Shown here: one piece after another, positions 9,412 to 19,482 of the stretch
How the letters are laid out: the number at the start of each line of letters is the position of its first letter
Position numbering within the stretch: the stretch's first letter is position 1
Source of the DNA: Eubacteriales bacterium mix99
GTDB taxonomy: Bacteria; Bacillota; Clostridia; Caldicoprobacterales; DTU083
Length of the DNA: 64,000 nucleotides
NCBI GenBank assembly: GCA_038396605.1
Contig: CP121690.1
Coordinates: 1,954,500-2,018,499, forward strand
Direction of reading: 5' to 3'
The notes under the pieces: generated by a model
Told to the model about the DNA's origin: nothing
The model's database searches: none
The model's input: only the letters and a program-made list of their open reading frames with translations
Position numbers and translations under genes: made by a program

Positions 9412-11553
9412 ATGGGAGCAGAAGCAGTTGAAGGAAGGACGAACCGAATCACAACGCAGGAAGCGGAAAAACGTGCGCGTAAGCTGGTGGATCAGATGAC
9501 CATAGAGGAAAGGGCATCCCAGCTGAAATATGATGCACCGCCCATAGAGCGGCTGAACATTCCTGCGTATAACTGGTGGAATGAAGCCCTTCATGGTGTC
9601 GCGAGGGGCGGCACAGCCACCATGTTTCCTCAGGCAATCGGTATGGCTGCCATGTTTGATGAACATTTTATGGAGGTAATTGGGAATATCATTGCCACCG
9701 AGGGGCGGGCGAAATACAACGAAGCGGTAAAGCATGGAGACCGCGATATCTATAAGGGAATCACCTTCTGGTCACCCAATGTAAATATCTTTCGGGATCC
9801 CAGATGGGGCAGAGGGCATGAAACCTACGGCGAGGATCCTTACCTGACGGGGAGACTGGGGGTCGCTTTTATAAAGGGCCTGCAGGGTCATGGCAGATAT
9901 CTGAAGTCTGCGGCCTGTGTCAAGCATTTTGCAGTACACAGCGGCCCGGAAAGCCTCCGGCACGAATTCGATGCGACAGCATCAAAGAAGGATATGTGGG
10001 AGACCTATCTGCCTGCATTTGAGGATTGTGTATTGGAAGGCAAAGTGGAAGGCGTCATGGGAGCGTACAACCGTACAAATGGAGAGCCCTGCTGCGGGAG
10101 CTATACATTGCTTCGGGATATCCTGAGGGGCAAATGGAAATTTGAAGGCCATGTTGTCTCAGACTGTGGGGCAATCGCAGATTTTCATACCAGGCACCTT
10201 GTTACCTCCACAGCTCCGGAGTCTGCCGCTCTTGCCATAAAGGCAGGATGCGATTTAAACTGCGGAAACACCTATCTTCACTTACTGCAGGCTCTTAAGG
10301 ATAACCTGATTACAGAAGAGGATATCACCAGATCCGCGGTAAGAGTGTTTACCACCAGAATGAAACTGGGAATGTTTGATGAATGCGAATACGACAGCAT
10401 TCCCTACTCGGTAGTGGATTCCGGAGAGCATAATGAAGCGGCATTGGAAGCCGCCCGAAAGAGCATGGTCCTTCTGAAGAATGACGGGATTTTGCCTTTG
10501 GACAAAGACAGGATAAAGACAATCGGGGTCATCGGGCCCAATGCCAACAGTCGTCTGGTTTTGAAAGGGAACTACTATGGAACTCCTTCCAGGACTATCA
10601 CGCTGCTGGAAGGAATACAGGATTATGTCGGGGATGAGGTTCGTGTTTATTATTCGGAAGGCTGTCATTTATATAAAGACAAGGTGGAAAGTCTGGGGCT
10701 GAAAAATGACAGGACAGCGGAAGCACGGACCGTGGCGGAACACAGCGATGTGGTGGTCCTTTGCCTGGGTCTGGATGAGACATTGGAAGGAGAGCAGGGA
10801 GATGCCGGAAATGCCTCCGCATCCGGAGACAAGGCAGATCTGAATCTTCCGGAGGTACAGGAGGATCTGCTGGAGAAGGTAGTGGCGGTTGGGAAACCAA
10901 CCGTACTTCTGTTGTCAACAGGGAGTGCTGTGAGCATCAATTTCGCCGATAAAAAGTGCAATGCCATTCTTCAAACCTGGTACCCCGGTGCCAGAGGCGG
11001 TCAGGCTGCGGCAGAATGTCTGTTTGGCGACTACTCCCCTTCCGGAAAACTGCCTGTTACCTTTTACAGAAGTGTGGAAGATCTCCCTGCATTTACTGAT
11101 TACTCCATGAAGGGACGGACCTATCGCTATATGGAAACCGAGCCCCTTTATCCCTTTGGATTCGGACTGACCTACAGCAGGGTTGAGCTGAGGAATCTGA
11201 GGATTCGAAACAAGGTAACTAAGGATAGTGATATCCAGCTAACGGTGGAAATTAAAAATACAGGGAATTACGATACCGATGAGGTGGTGCAGTTCTATAT
11301 AAAGGATAAATATTCCAAATATGCGGTTTCCAATCCCTGCCTGTGTGGTTTTCAACGAATTCATCTTAACAAAGGGGAAAACAGGGTGGTGGAAGCCACG
11401 ATTCCAAACAAAGCCATGAATATCGTGGACGGGGAAGGAAACCGATATCTGGACAGCAAGCACTTTACCGTTTTTGCAGGAATAAGCCAGCCGGATAAAA
11501 GAAGTGCTGCCCTGACAGGCATGCAGCCTTTGTCGGTTGACATAAACCTATGA
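9412..11553 (+). CDS. glycoside hydrolase family 3 beta-xylosidase / beta-glucosidase
   Basis: A 713-residue intracellular GH3 enzyme that should release single sugars, most likely xylose, from xylo-oligosaccharides. It has a TIM barrel (about 20-300), a six-stranded alpha/beta sandwich (about 350-560) and a fibronectin-III-like tail (about 600-690). The nucleophile is D251 in VVSDCGAI. KHFAVHSGPESLRH gives the substrate-binding Lys-His and Arg. The 'SDCGAI' form is typical of the bacterial beta-xylosidase/arabinosidase branch. No signal peptide is present. Context with xylAB supports xylosidase, but activity on glucosides or arabinosides remains possible. A terminator follows. Confidence 0.9.
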   Translation: MGAEAVEGRTNRITTQEAEKRARKLVDQMTIEERASQLKYDAPPIERLNIPAYNWWNEALHGVARGGTATMFPQAIGMAAMFDEHFMEVIGNIIATEGRAKYNEAVKHGDRDIYKGITFWSPNVNIFRDPRWGRGHETYGEDPYLTGRLGVAFIKGLQGHGRYLKSAACVKHFAVHSGPESLRHEFDATASKKDMWETYLPAFEDCVLEGKVEGVMGAYNRTNGEPCCGSYTLLRDILRGKWKFEGHVVSDCGAIADFHTRHLVTSTAPESAALAIKAGCDLNCGNTYLHLLQALKDNLITEEDITRSAVRVFTTRMKLGMFDECEYDSIPYSVVDSGEHNEAALEAARKSMVLLKNDGILPLDKDRIKTIGVIGPNANSRLVLKGNYYGTPSRTITLLEGIQDYVGDEVRVYYSEGCHLYKDKVESLGLKNDRTAEARTVAEHSDVVVLCLGLDETLEGEQGDAGNASASGDKADLNLPEVQEDLLEKVVAVGKPTVLLLSTGSAVSINFADKKCNAILQTWYPGARGGQAAAECLFGDYSPSGKLPVTFYRSVEDLPAFTDYSMKGRTYRYMETEPLYPFGFGLTYSRVELRNLRIRNKVTKDSDIQLTVEIKNTGNYDTDEVVQFYIKDKYSKYAVSNPCLCGFQRIHLNKGENRVVEATIPNKAMNIVDGEGNRYLDSKHFTVFAGISQPDKRSAALTGMQPLSVDINL

Positions 11554-11582
11554 TAAAGGCTGCATTTCCATTAAATTGTGCG

Positions 11583-11620
11583 ATTCTCTTTACTTTTCAG
11601 TGAAGAGAATTGCTTCTTTT
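11583..11620 (+). terminator. hairpin terminator after GH3 gene
   Basis: ATTCTCTTTAC (11583-11593) pairs with GTGAAGAGAAT (11600-11610), allowing one G-U pair, followed by TGCTTCTTTT. It separates the xylAB-GH3 block from the Lpl-type transporter operon. Confidence 0.75.
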
Positions 11621-11668
11621 ATAGCCTATCTTTTAGTGATATTATGCAAATAATAGTGAGATCGTTCA

Positions 11669-11697
11669 TTGATATCAGATATCCTGTTAATTATAAT
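11669..11697 (+). promoter_or_regulatory. SigA-type promoter of the Lpl-type transporter operon
   Basis: TTGATA at 11669-11674 and TATAAT at 11692-11697 are exactly 17 bases apart. Transcription should start near 11704, giving a leader of about 155 bases before the first permease. This argues against translation from the early ATG at 11709. The rest of the 11554-11858 gap shows no gene. Confidence 0.75.
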
Positions 11698-11858
11698 AGA
11701 ATTAGAATATGAATTACATGGATAAATTTAAAAAAATGCAGACGTTCGAAATGATCAATATAGATGAGAGAGGCCTGGACATACCTTATATAGTGCTGAT
11801 ATCATGGCTGTTTTATAGACTTAAGCTTAGTGGATTTAGACAAATAAAGAGGAAAGGA

Positions 11859-12803
11859 ATGTTGGCTATGAAATCAGAAATTTTGAGAAAAAATAGCAAT
11901 ATAAATTATTTTAAACGATACTGGACACTATATCTTCTGATGATTCTGCCAATTGCTTTTTTTATAGTATTCCGCTATATACCGATGATGTATATACAGA
12001 TAGCTTTTAAGAATTACAGTATTGTTCAGAATATCTGGCAGATGGAGTGGGCTGGAAACCATGGATTTGAATACTTTATTAAGGCTTTCTCAAATAGGGA
12101 TTTCATCTATGCATTGCGCAATACTCTAATGCTGAATATGCTTGATCTGGTAATCGGATTTCCTATTCCCATTGTCCTGGCGCTACTATTGAATGAACTG
12201 CCGTTTAACGGATTTAAGCGTGTTACCCAAACGGTGATATACATGCCTCATTTTCTTTCCTGGGTCATTATATCCGGTATAGCTCTGCAACTTTTTGCAC
12301 CTACAAATGGACTGATAAATATACTTCTTAATCGATTGGGATTTAACACCATACCCTTTTTAAATGAACCAACGCATTGGGTGTTTACTTATGTTTTACT
12401 GGGGATATGGCAGAGTATGGGTTGGAACACTATTATTTATATAGCTGCCTTAACTACTATAAATCCAGAATTATACGAGGCAGCATCTGTAGATGGAGCT
12501 GGCCGTTTAAGGAAGATGTGGCATATTTCGCTGCCTGAATTGCGTCCTACAATTGTTGTACTTCTTATCATGAATCTTGGCCATATTCTGGGCAGTGATT
12601 TTGACCGCCCATATGCACTTACAAACCCCCTTGTTACCAGTGTTTCAAACGTTATTTCAACTTTTGTTTATCAAAATGGTATTCGGGGTCTTCAATTTTC
12701 ATTGACTACCGCTGTGGGTTTGTTTCAGTCTGTCATAGGTGTTGTATTTCTTCTTATAGCTAATTCGGTGGCGAAAAGGCTGGGCGAGAGAGGAATATGG
12801 TGA
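11859..12803 (+). CDS. ABC transporter permease, LplB/YtcB type
   Basis: A polytopic inner-membrane permease of 314 residues with about six transmembrane segments, starting WTLYLLMILPIAFFIVFRYIP. The EAA loop (YEAASVDGAGRLRKMWHISLPEL) contacts the ATPase. The C-terminal ending (RLGERGIW) is typical of the Lpl/Ytc branch. In Paenibacillus, transporters of this type (LplA-YtcB-YtcP) serve aldouronate import beside the GH67 gene, matching this context. The start at 11859 is preferred (GAGG at 11849-11852, 6 bases upstream); the frame is open back to 11709 but that part is unlike the family. Base composition is AT-rich compared with the genes before it. Confidence 0.88.
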   Translation: MLAMKSEILRKNSNINYFKRYWTLYLLMILPIAFFIVFRYIPMMYIQIAFKNYSIVQNIWQMEWAGNHGFEYFIKAFSNRDFIYALRNTLMLNMLDLVIGFPIPIVLALLLNELPFNGFKRVTQTVIYMPHFLSWVIISGIALQLFAPTNGLINILLNRLGFNTIPFLNEPTHWVFTYVLLGIWQSMGWNTIIYIAALTTINPELYEAASVDGAGRLRKMWHISLPELRPTIVVLLIMNLGHILGSDFDRPYALTNPLVTSVSNVISTFVYQNGIRGLQFSLTTAVGLFQSVIGVVFLLIANSVAKRLGERGIW

Positions 12804-12818
12804 AAGGTGGTATTATAC

Positions 12819-13691
12819 ATGAGAAATACCAGAAATATAAAGCCTGGTGATTTAGTAATAGTTTTTATTTTTATAATTTTGATTCTAGTTTGTCTATTGC
12901 CAATATTAAATATTTTGGCACGCTCCCTTAGTTCTGCGCAGGCTCTTGTAAAAAATGAGGTTTTGCTCTGGCCTGTAGAATTCAATTTTGACGCGTACGA
13001 GACGGTACTGAAGGATTCAAAGTATACATGGTCTTTAGTTTGGACTGCCATTCTTACTGTAATATGTACAATTGTTTCAATGGTAATGACGGTAATTTGT
13101 GCTTACCCTCTTACCTACGATCATCTTAAAGGGCGACGATTTTTTAATACTATGATTATTATGACTATGTACTTTAGTGCAGGAACCATTCCTAATTATT
13201 TACTATATAAAGACCTGGGCCTGCTTGATAATCCATTGGTACTGATAATCCCTAATTGTCTAAGTGTGTTTAATATGATTATTATGCGGAGCTTTCTGGA
13301 TGGCATACCTCAAAGTCTTCGGGAGAGTGCAGAGATAGATGGCGCAGGTCCTATACGTATTTTGGTAAGTATCTATCTTCCCTTATCGACTTCGGTAATA
13401 GCAACTCTCTCGTTGTTTTATGCAGTTGGTCGCTGGAATGGATTTTCTGATGCTTTGATGTATATGATAAATGAAAGGCGATATCATCCTATACAGCTTC
13501 TTTTATATAACATTCTAAATAATGTTACAAGCGTTGAGGTTGCCGCGCAAGAAGGATTTTCCACACCTGGTCTTTCTGACACGCTCAAGGCGGCTACTGT
13601 TATGTTTGCAACCTTACCTATCCTGATAATATATCCATGGCTGCAAAAATACTTTATTGCTGGTGTAACAATAGGGGCGGTAAAAGGCTAA
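12819..13691 (+). CDS. ABC transporter permease, LplC/YtcP type
   Basis: The second membrane subunit of the oligosaccharide transporter, 290 residues. The EAA loop is RESAEIDGAGPIRILVSIYLPLS and the end KYFIAGVTIGAVKG is the YtcP/LplC signature. ATG 12819 fits a ribosome-binding site (AAAGGTGG, 8 bases upstream) better than GTG 12807, which lies inside it. It follows its partner by 15 bases. No ATPase gene is present locally; such systems usually share an MsmX-type ATPase encoded elsewhere, so this is expected. Confidence 0.9.
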   Translation: MRNTRNIKPGDLVIVFIFIILILVCLLPILNILARSLSSAQALVKNEVLLWPVEFNFDAYETVLKDSKYTWSLVWTAILTVICTIVSMVMTVICAYPLTYDHLKGRRFFNTMIIMTMYFSAGTIPNYLLYKDLGLLDNPLVLIIPNCLSVFNMIIMRSFLDGIPQSLRESAEIDGAGPIRILVSIYLPLSTSVIATLSLFYAVGRWNGFSDALMYMINERRYHPIQLLLYNILNNVTSVEVAAQEGFSTPGLSDTLKAATVMFATLPILIIYPWLQKYFIAGVTIGAVKG

Positions 13692-13743
13692 TTGGCCTTG
13701 ATATATTTTATATAACTATGGATCTGATAAAGTGATTATGGCC

Positions 13744-13780
13744 CACAAAGTATTGGAGTGAAACTCTAACTTACTTTGTG
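13744..13780 (+). promoter_or_regulatory. stem-loop between permease and binding-protein genes
   Basis: CACAAAGTA (13744-13752) pairs perfectly with TACTTTGTG (13772-13780) around a 19-base loop. No T tract follows, so it is more likely an mRNA processing or stability hairpin than a terminator; such hairpins often raise binding-protein levels over permeases. This role is inference. Confidence 0.5.
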
Positions 13781-13811
13781 AGAAATAATATAAAAAATAA
13801 GGGGGATCATT

Positions 13812-15295
13812 ATGAAAAGGGCGAAGGCAATATCAATTCTATTAACCTGTTTTATGATACTTACAATGATTACAGCCTGTGGGTCACAGCAAGGTTCAAA
13901 ATCACCGAATCAAGATTCTGCATCGACCTCTGATTTGTCCACCTCAAAAGATAAAAATAATGCTTCGGAGGATAATGGGGAACTTGTTGATGGTAAATTT
14001 GTAGAAAAAAAGTCTATCAGTGTTGAAGTTTTTGATCGTGGCAACGATGGCGGAACGCCTCCTGAAGATAACTTTTATACTGATTTTATTAAAGAAGGTA
14101 TGTTACGCGATCACAATGTTGAAGTAACATTTAAAATCGTGCCCCGCTGGACTGAAGGCGAGGTGCTAAGCAATTTGCTTGCAGCCAATGATGCACCGGA
14201 TGTATGCGTTACCTACAGCTATCCAACTATCCAGACTTATGCCAATATGGGTGGAGTACTGGATATGGCACCTTATTTGGAAAAAAACAAGGATTTGCTG
14301 CCTGATCTGTGGGAATTGCTTACAGATGACAATATATACTGGAATCAAGATCCTGAGAAAGGGACTATTTGGGCGATTGAAGCCCGTCTCTTTAACAATG
14401 CCGGGGTTCGGACCTTTGTCCGCGAGGACTGGCTAAAAAAGCTCAGCATGGAAGAACCTGAAAGCATTGAAGATTTTGAGCAAATGCTTTATAAATTCAA
14501 GGATAATGCTGAAATGTTACTGGGCGATGATGCAGATAAGATGACGCCTTTCAGTCTAAGTACTGATGTAGGCTGGCGAATCATGGAACTTGCACATGCT
14601 TTTATACCCGGCGATATCACGGATAGAGACAGGTATATATATGGTTTTGATGATAGATATCTATTATATCCGAATTATAAGGAAGCTGTAAGAAAGATTA
14701 ATGAGTGGTATAATGCAGGCCTTGTATGGAAGGACTTTGCTCTTTATGATGCCGGGGATACTACTGAGGGAAATTTAATGAAATCGGGATATGTAGGTTC
14801 TTATATGCATAATTCTGATGATCCTTATCGCAATGGGGAAGATGGTGTACAATATAATATGCAAAAGCTGGTCGCGAAGGATGCAGCTTTTAAAACAGTT
14901 GTTTCCTTCAAAAACGATGCAGGTCTGTACAAAAAATATCTCAGTGCTCCCGTAGATCGTAAAGTATTCTTTCCTGCTTCCAATAAAGAGCCCGTGGCTT
15001 CATTGGTATATCTTGATTGGATAAGTAAATTGGAAAACCGTATGTTTCTTCAGATAGGCGAAGAAGGTTCTACCCATGAAGCCATGCCCGATGGATCGGT
15101 GAAGATAACAGCAGCCACAGATGAGAAGATAATGAATTCACCAAACAACATAGATTACACTATAACCATAAATGGCTTGAATTTGGGGGATCCGGAAAAG
15201 ACCGTTCAGTCACTGGCTCAGGGCTATGCAGGTGTGGATCCGGAGTATATCACCAGGACATATGATCTTAGCGCATATGAGTATTCCGGTTCCGG
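13812..15295 (+). pseudogene. LplA-type solute-binding lipoprotein, 5' part (split by IS21-type element)
   Basis: The N-terminal roughly 495 residues of an extracellular oligosaccharide-binding lipoprotein of the Lpl/Ytc class. It has a signal peptide with lipobox (ILTMITAC, Cys about 23), a Ser/Thr-rich linker, then a family-1 binding fold. The normal sequence stops near 'DLSAYEYSGS'; further reading to a stop at 15389 comes from the inserted element. The missing C-terminal part is found intact at 19483-19747. The protein as made would lack its last roughly 85 residues. It is the third gene of the transporter operon, so import by this system is probably lost or impaired. Confidence 0.88.
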
Positions 15296-15437
15296 TGACA
15301 CCACCTGTCCGGTATTAGGAAACCGTCATTCCGGAATAACGGAAACCACGATTCCGGTAGTGGAAACCGTTTATAAATATCCTTTATAATGTATCCATGC
15401 ACCGTTGGTGTAAATACATTTTAAAGGAAGTCACACC

Positions 15438-16994
15438 ATGACCAAATACCGAGAGATTCTTAGATTATCTCATCTGGGGCTCAGCCAGCAGAGCATTGCA
15501 GACAGCTGCAGTGTCTCAAAGAAAACGGTCAATCGGGTTCTTAAGCGGGCAAAGGATATTCAGCTTTCCTGGCCGCTTGAAGCGAACCAGACTGATCAGG
15601 TATTGGCAGATATATTGTTTCCGTCTGCCAATAAGCATTCGGCATCTTCGCAAAAGCGTATGCCGGATTTCAACTACATCCGCAAGGAGTTGCTCCGCAA
15701 TGGGGTCAATAAAAAGCTCCTGTGGACGGAATACATGGAAGAGTGCCGTTTAGCAGGCGAGAACCCGCTTATGTATTCCCAGTTTTGCTATTACATCCAG
15801 CAGGATGAGCAGAAACGCCGTGCAACAATGCATATCGACCGTAAACCCGGCGAACAGATCGAAGTAGACTGGGCCGGAGATCCGGCGCACATCATTGATC
15901 CGGATACCGGTGAAATCATCGACGCATGGCTGTTTGTTGGTGTTATGACCTACAGCATGTATCCTTATGTGGAGGCTTTTATTAACGAGAAGCAAAACGC
16001 ATGGATTTCTGCCCATGTCCATATGTACGAATACTTTGGCGGTGTCGCTAAGATTCTTGTACCGGACAACTGCAAAACAGCCGTTATACACAATAAGGAC
16101 TGGTATAACCAGCAGGTCAACACAGTTTACCATGAAATGGCTGAGCACTATGGCACAGCCATCATCCCAGCCCGGGTCAGGGCACCCAAGGACAAGCCGA
16201 ATGCGGAAGGCAGTGTGAATGTCATTTCCACCTGGATTACCGCCGCATTACGCAACGAACAGTTCTTCTCAGTGGTCGAATTAAATCGTGCTATCCATGA
16301 AAAACTGGAAGAATTCAGCCATCGCCCTTTTCAAAAGAAAGAGGGCAGCCGGTTTGAAATCTTCCGCAACGAAGAACTGCCATTGCTGGCTCCCTTACCT
16401 GCGTCCCCTTACGAACTGGCGGAATGGAAACAAGCCACCGTTCAGTTCAATTATCACATATCTTGCAACGGAATGCTATATTCAGTTCCGTATGAATACA
16501 TAAAACGCAAGGTTGATGTACGGATAACCGATAAGACTATTGAGATTTTCTATAACCATAACCGCATTGCCTCCCACCGCCGTCTGTATGGCCGTAAGGG
16601 GCAGTATGCCACCATTGTGGAGCACATGCCGGAAGACCATCAGAAATACCTGGAATGGAACGGCAATCGATTCCGCAGATGGGCTGAGCGGATTGGTGCC
16701 AATACGTACCAGGTCGTGGATGCCATCCTTACCTCCAAATGTGTGGAACAGCAATCTTATCGCAGCTGTATGGGGCTACTGAAGCTGGCAGACAAATATT
16801 CAGCTGACAGACTTGAAGCCTCCTGCAAAAAGGCCCTTAGTTACACGGCCTCGCCCAGCTATAAGAGCATAAAGAACATACTCTCTGCCGGGCGGGATAA
16901 AACAGCTGATACGTCCGTCGACAAAACGACGGAGTCCGAAACCAGACAGAACAGATACGCCATCACCAGAGGCGCTGATTATTACAGGAGGTAA
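15438..16994 (+). CDS. istA: IS21-family transposase IstA
   Basis: A 518-residue DDE transposase. It has an N-terminal helix-turn-helix (LSHLGLSQQSIADSCSVSKKTVNRVLKRA), an integrase core with the first Asp in IEVDWAGDPA, the second in ILVPDNCKTAV and the Glu in PNAEGSVNVI, then a C-terminal domain. It looks intact. Its stop overlaps the ribosome-binding site of istB, as usual for the family. Since IstB is broken, this copy would need IstB from elsewhere to move. Confidence 0.95.
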   Translation: MTKYREILRLSHLGLSQQSIADSCSVSKKTVNRVLKRAKDIQLSWPLEANQTDQVLADILFPSANKHSASSQKRMPDFNYIRKELLRNGVNKKLLWTEYMEECRLAGENPLMYSQFCYYIQQDEQKRRATMHIDRKPGEQIEVDWAGDPAHIIDPDTGEIIDAWLFVGVMTYSMYPYVEAFINEKQNAWISAHVHMYEYFGGVAKILVPDNCKTAVIHNKDWYNQQVNTVYHEMAEHYGTAIIPARVRAPKDKPNAEGSVNVISTWITAALRNEQFFSVVELNRAIHEKLEEFSHRPFQKKEGSRFEIFRNEELPLLAPLPASPYELAEWKQATVQFNYHISCNGMLYSVPYEYIKRKVDVRITDKTIEIFYNHNRIASHRRLYGRKGQYATIVEHMPEDHQKYLEWNGNRFRRWAERIGANTYQVVDAILTSKCVEQQSYRSCMGLLKLADKYSADRLEASCKKALSYTASPSYKSIKNILSAGRDKTADTSVDKTTESETRQNRYAITRGADYYRR

Positions 16995-17000
16995 ATGACC

Positions 17001-17081
17001 ATGACCAATCAAAGTACGATTGATAAATTAATTGAAATGCGTCTGACATCCATGTCAAATGCATTCATCAACCAGCTAAAC
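17001..17081 (+). pseudogene. istB: istB 5' fragment (27 codons)
   Basis: ATG 17001 has AGGAGG nine bases upstream at the end of istA. The fragment (MTNQSTIDKLIEMRL... AFINQLN) is the normal N-terminus of IstB, the AAA+ helper of IS21 transposition. It is cut after codon 27 by the nested IS. Joining base 17081 to 18725 gives NQLN-DSRMKD in frame and a full-length IstB of 258 residues. Confidence 0.92.
17076..17081 (+). repeat. target-site duplication CTAAAC, left copy
   Basis: CTAAAC at 17076-17081 recurs at 18719-18724, flanking the inner IS. One copy is needed to restore the istB frame, which proves the insertion point. The duplication could be read as 5 bases plus a shared C. Confidence 0.88.
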
Positions 17082-18718
17082 ACAACTTTTTGGTTTTTTA
17101 GGTAGCCTGCCTCTCACACCTCGACAGCCATTTTAGTATTAAGCTGATTGAATAGAGTTTGATGACTTTTTTTGCAATTGCATACGATCCAACAGCCGCG
17201 ACGTTTATTCGCTTTTACCATTTTTGCATCAAGAATACAGTCCTGAGCCGACTTCCCCTTAACTCCGGCTACAGCATCCTCAAAGTTTTTATGTATTAGA
17301 GCACTGACAAGCATAATGAATGCTAGACCTTGTGTCTTGTAAAAATCGGCCTGATACAGAGCATTGTAGTCTGCCTTGTTCTTGAAATAGTTGTAATATG
17401 TCTCGATAGACCAACGCTTCTTGTAGAGCTCATAAATTTCCTGGGGTGTCTGTGCTGTCAAACTCGTCTGCAGTACGGTAACTCCCATAAAATCTTTCAG
17501 CTTATTGAAGTTTTCATCGGTATACGACTTATCCCCTCGTGCCAGGTGGCGGAGATAGTTTGCCTGCTCCGTTGAAGCCTCGTTCAGATCCCTGAACGTA
17601 AGAACTCTTTGCCCGTCTGTTATCTGTTCCCTATACTCAACCACGGAAGCTTTGCGTCCTTTTTGGTACATAAATCTTCCTGTCATCTCAAGACTGCTGA
17701 CGGCCATCTTGCAGGTTGTGAGGTTTTTGGCAAGCGGTATAATGTATGAGTTGCCATTTGACGTGAACAGATTGAGGTTGTCGGCACTGTAGAATCCACG
17801 ATCGACAATAAAGAGCAAATCCTTTAACTCAACCTGAACAAGCAAATCCTTAACGCTGACTTTATCCTGGCTCCCGCCTTCATATATTCTGGAAATAAGG
17901 GGCATACCGGTGTTAACGTCATATGCCATGAGAAGATTGATCTGTGGTTCTCCGATTTTCCAGAATTTATATCCCTTTTCAGCAAGATCGTTTTCCATAG
18001 AGCCACAGCCTATTACGTGCCCATCAATTGCGACTTGCCCTGAGCACTCAGTAACAAGTTTTTCTTCCAGATGGAGTATTTTTCCCTGGCGACGGCCCAG
18101 GCTATCATACAGAGAAGATAATGCGGCGTATCCCAGCTTCAGGGAAGGGTATTTCAGGGATAGATAGCTCATTTCGTAGTACTTATGTATATCTTTCATG
18201 TACAAAAAACCATGTATATAATGAATCAGTGCCACCACATATATTCTGAGGGCATCTACTTGATTGAAGCATTCTTGAAGAAGCAATAGCGTTTTCTGAG
18301 AATTTGAAAGGACAACCGCATATTCGCCAAATTCAAGAGTGGTTATTTCCTCGTCACAATTAAATCCGTTATTTGGGACGAATCCGACGCCATCCAGGAT
18401 TGTTCCGATTTCTTTTCCCATTTTTGTTCGTCGTTTTCCGTCAGATCCTTTTACGCTGGAATATTCATAAACATAGTAGCGCCCGGAAATAAGTTTCACC
18501 ATCGTGCCTTTTGGCTTGAATTTTAGTATGGATTCTGGCACAGAATATTTACCCACAGCCAACACCTCGTATACCTAAAATATACCTAAATTATACCACA
18601 ATTTTTTTGTAATGTCAATAAGAAAAAGCGCCGATATTGCTGATGAAATGGCGCTTTTCACACATTATTTGAACTATGTTCTATCCCGATACATACCTAA
18701 AAATCATTGTTGGTGTGG
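17082..18718. mobile_element. IS4/IS1634-type insertion sequence nested in istB
   Basis: A 1637-base element with one transposase gene on the minus strand. Imperfect terminal inverted repeats share TTTTTAGGTA about 13-15 bases inside each end (17095-17104; reverse complement at 18694-18703). It is flanked by the CTAAAC duplication. Because it sits inside an IS21-family element, it arrived after that element. Confidence 0.88.
17114..18565 (-). CDS. IS4/IS1634-type DDE transposase
   Basis: A 483-residue transposase. Visible DDE core: Asp in QVAIDGHVIGCGS, Asp in LLFIVDRGFYSADN and the YREK signature YKKRWSIETYYNYFKNK with the catalytic Glu. The N-terminal part (YYVYEYSSVKGSDGKRRTKMG) is like IS1634-group proteins. 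It is intact and faces against istB. The exact IS family needs an ISfinder comparison. Confidence 0.9.
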   Translation of the reverse strand: MLAVGKYSVPESILKFKPKGTMVKLISGRYYVYEYSSVKGSDGKRRTKMGKEIGTILDGVGFVPNNGFNCDEEITTLEFGEYAVVLSNSQKTLLLLQECFNQVDALRIYVVALIHYIHGFLYMKDIHKYYEMSYLSLKYPSLKLGYAALSSLYDSLGRRQGKILHLEEKLVTECSGQVAIDGHVIGCGSMENDLAEKGYKFWKIGEPQINLLMAYDVNTGMPLISRIYEGGSQDKVSVKDLLVQVELKDLLFIVDRGFYSADNLNLFTSNGNSYIIPLAKNLTTCKMAVSSLEMTGRFMYQKGRKASVVEYREQITDGQRVLTFRDLNEASTEQANYLRHLARGDKSYTDENFNKLKDFMGVTVLQTSLTAQTPQEIYELYKKRWSIETYYNYFKNKADYNALYQADFYKTQGLAFIMLVSALIHKNFEDAVAGVKGKSAQDCILDAKMVKANKRRGCWIVCNCKKSHQTLFNQLNTKMAVEV

Positions 18719-18724
18719 CTAAAC
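18719..18724 (+). repeat. target-site duplication CTAAAC, right copy
   Basis: Second copy of the six-base duplication, directly followed by GACTCCAGG, the continuation of istB. Confidence 0.88.
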
Positions 18725-19420
18725 GACTCCAGGATGAAGGATATCCCTTTCGAAGACCGTTTCTCCATGCTGGTAGACATTGAATACAGCAATCGAAAGA
18801 ACAACCGCTTAAAAAGGTTGATCAAGAATGCTGGATTCGACCAACCGGAAGCGTACATCGGAGATATCGATTACAAATCCGGCCGCAAGCTGAACCGGTC
18901 TCTTATCAGCAGACTGGCGACTTGCGAATATATCATTGAACACCGAAATCTTTTTATTACCGGTGCAACAGGCAGCGGTAAGACATACATGGCTTGTGCT
19001 TTTGGCATAGAGGCGTGTAAACACTATTTTACGACCAGGTATGTCAGACTTCCCGACCTTCTAATAGAACTGGAGATGGCCAGGAATGAAGGCACTTACA
19101 AGAAGGTTCAGGCCAAATATGCCAATCCCATTCTTCTCATCATTGATGAATGGCTGCTGTTGAAACCGACTGAGACAGAGCAGCACGACATCCTGGAGTT
19201 GCTTCACAGGAGGCGGAAAAGATCATCAACCATCTTCTGCTCCCAGTACCATGATAATGGTTGGTTTGATCAACTTGGCGGGGAGTCCAGCCCTCTCGCA
19301 GAAGCAATCCTTGACCGCATCAAATATGATGCCTATAAAATCAGCATAACCAGCACGGATCCGAACAACTACAGATCCATGCGTGAGGTATATGGACTGG
19401 ACAAGTCCTTAAGCGAGTAA
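18725..19420 (+). pseudogene. istB: istB 3' fragment
   Basis: The C-terminal 231 residues of IstB from DSRMKDIPFEDRF onward. The AAA+ Walker A (ITGATGSGKTYMA) and Walker B (LLIIDEW) are intact, followed by FCSQYHDNGWFDQLGG. The fragment has no own ribosome-binding site; the open frame back to 18707 runs into inner-IS sequence. The helper is therefore inactive unless a remade start is used. Confidence 0.92.
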
Positions 19421-19482
19421 ACTCGCATGCGGTTTCCCAGTTCCGGACTCTCGGTTTCCAATTTTCCGGAACTGCGGTTTCA

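Larger units (their letters stand above)
15296..19482 (+). mobile_element. IS21-family insertion sequence carrying a nested IS
   Basis: The element holds istA and istB in the usual order with the start of istB at the end of istA. Both ends carry the multiple short repeats typical of IS21: CCGGAATAACGGAAACC-like units on the left (15300-15370) and TTCCGGA...GGTTTCC units inverted on the right (19430-19480). Outer ends align as GGTGACACCACCTGTCCGG (left) against GGTGAAACCGCAGTTCCGG (right, reverse complement), 14 of 19 matching. Boundaries are set by the TG...CA rule and may be off by several bases; I found no convincing target duplication. Minus the inner IS (and one CTAAAC copy) it is about 2.5 kb. 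Confidence 0.85.

Noticed and set aside
11709-11858. N-terminal extension of the LplB-type permease
   Set aside because: The start would lie about 5 bases from the predicted transcription start, lacks a ribosome-binding site and is unlike the family; ATG 11859 has a good site.
15281-19479. TATTC as target duplication of the IS21-family element
   Set aside because: The five bases occur near both ends, but using them breaks the frame between the two binding-protein parts and the element ends then no longer align.
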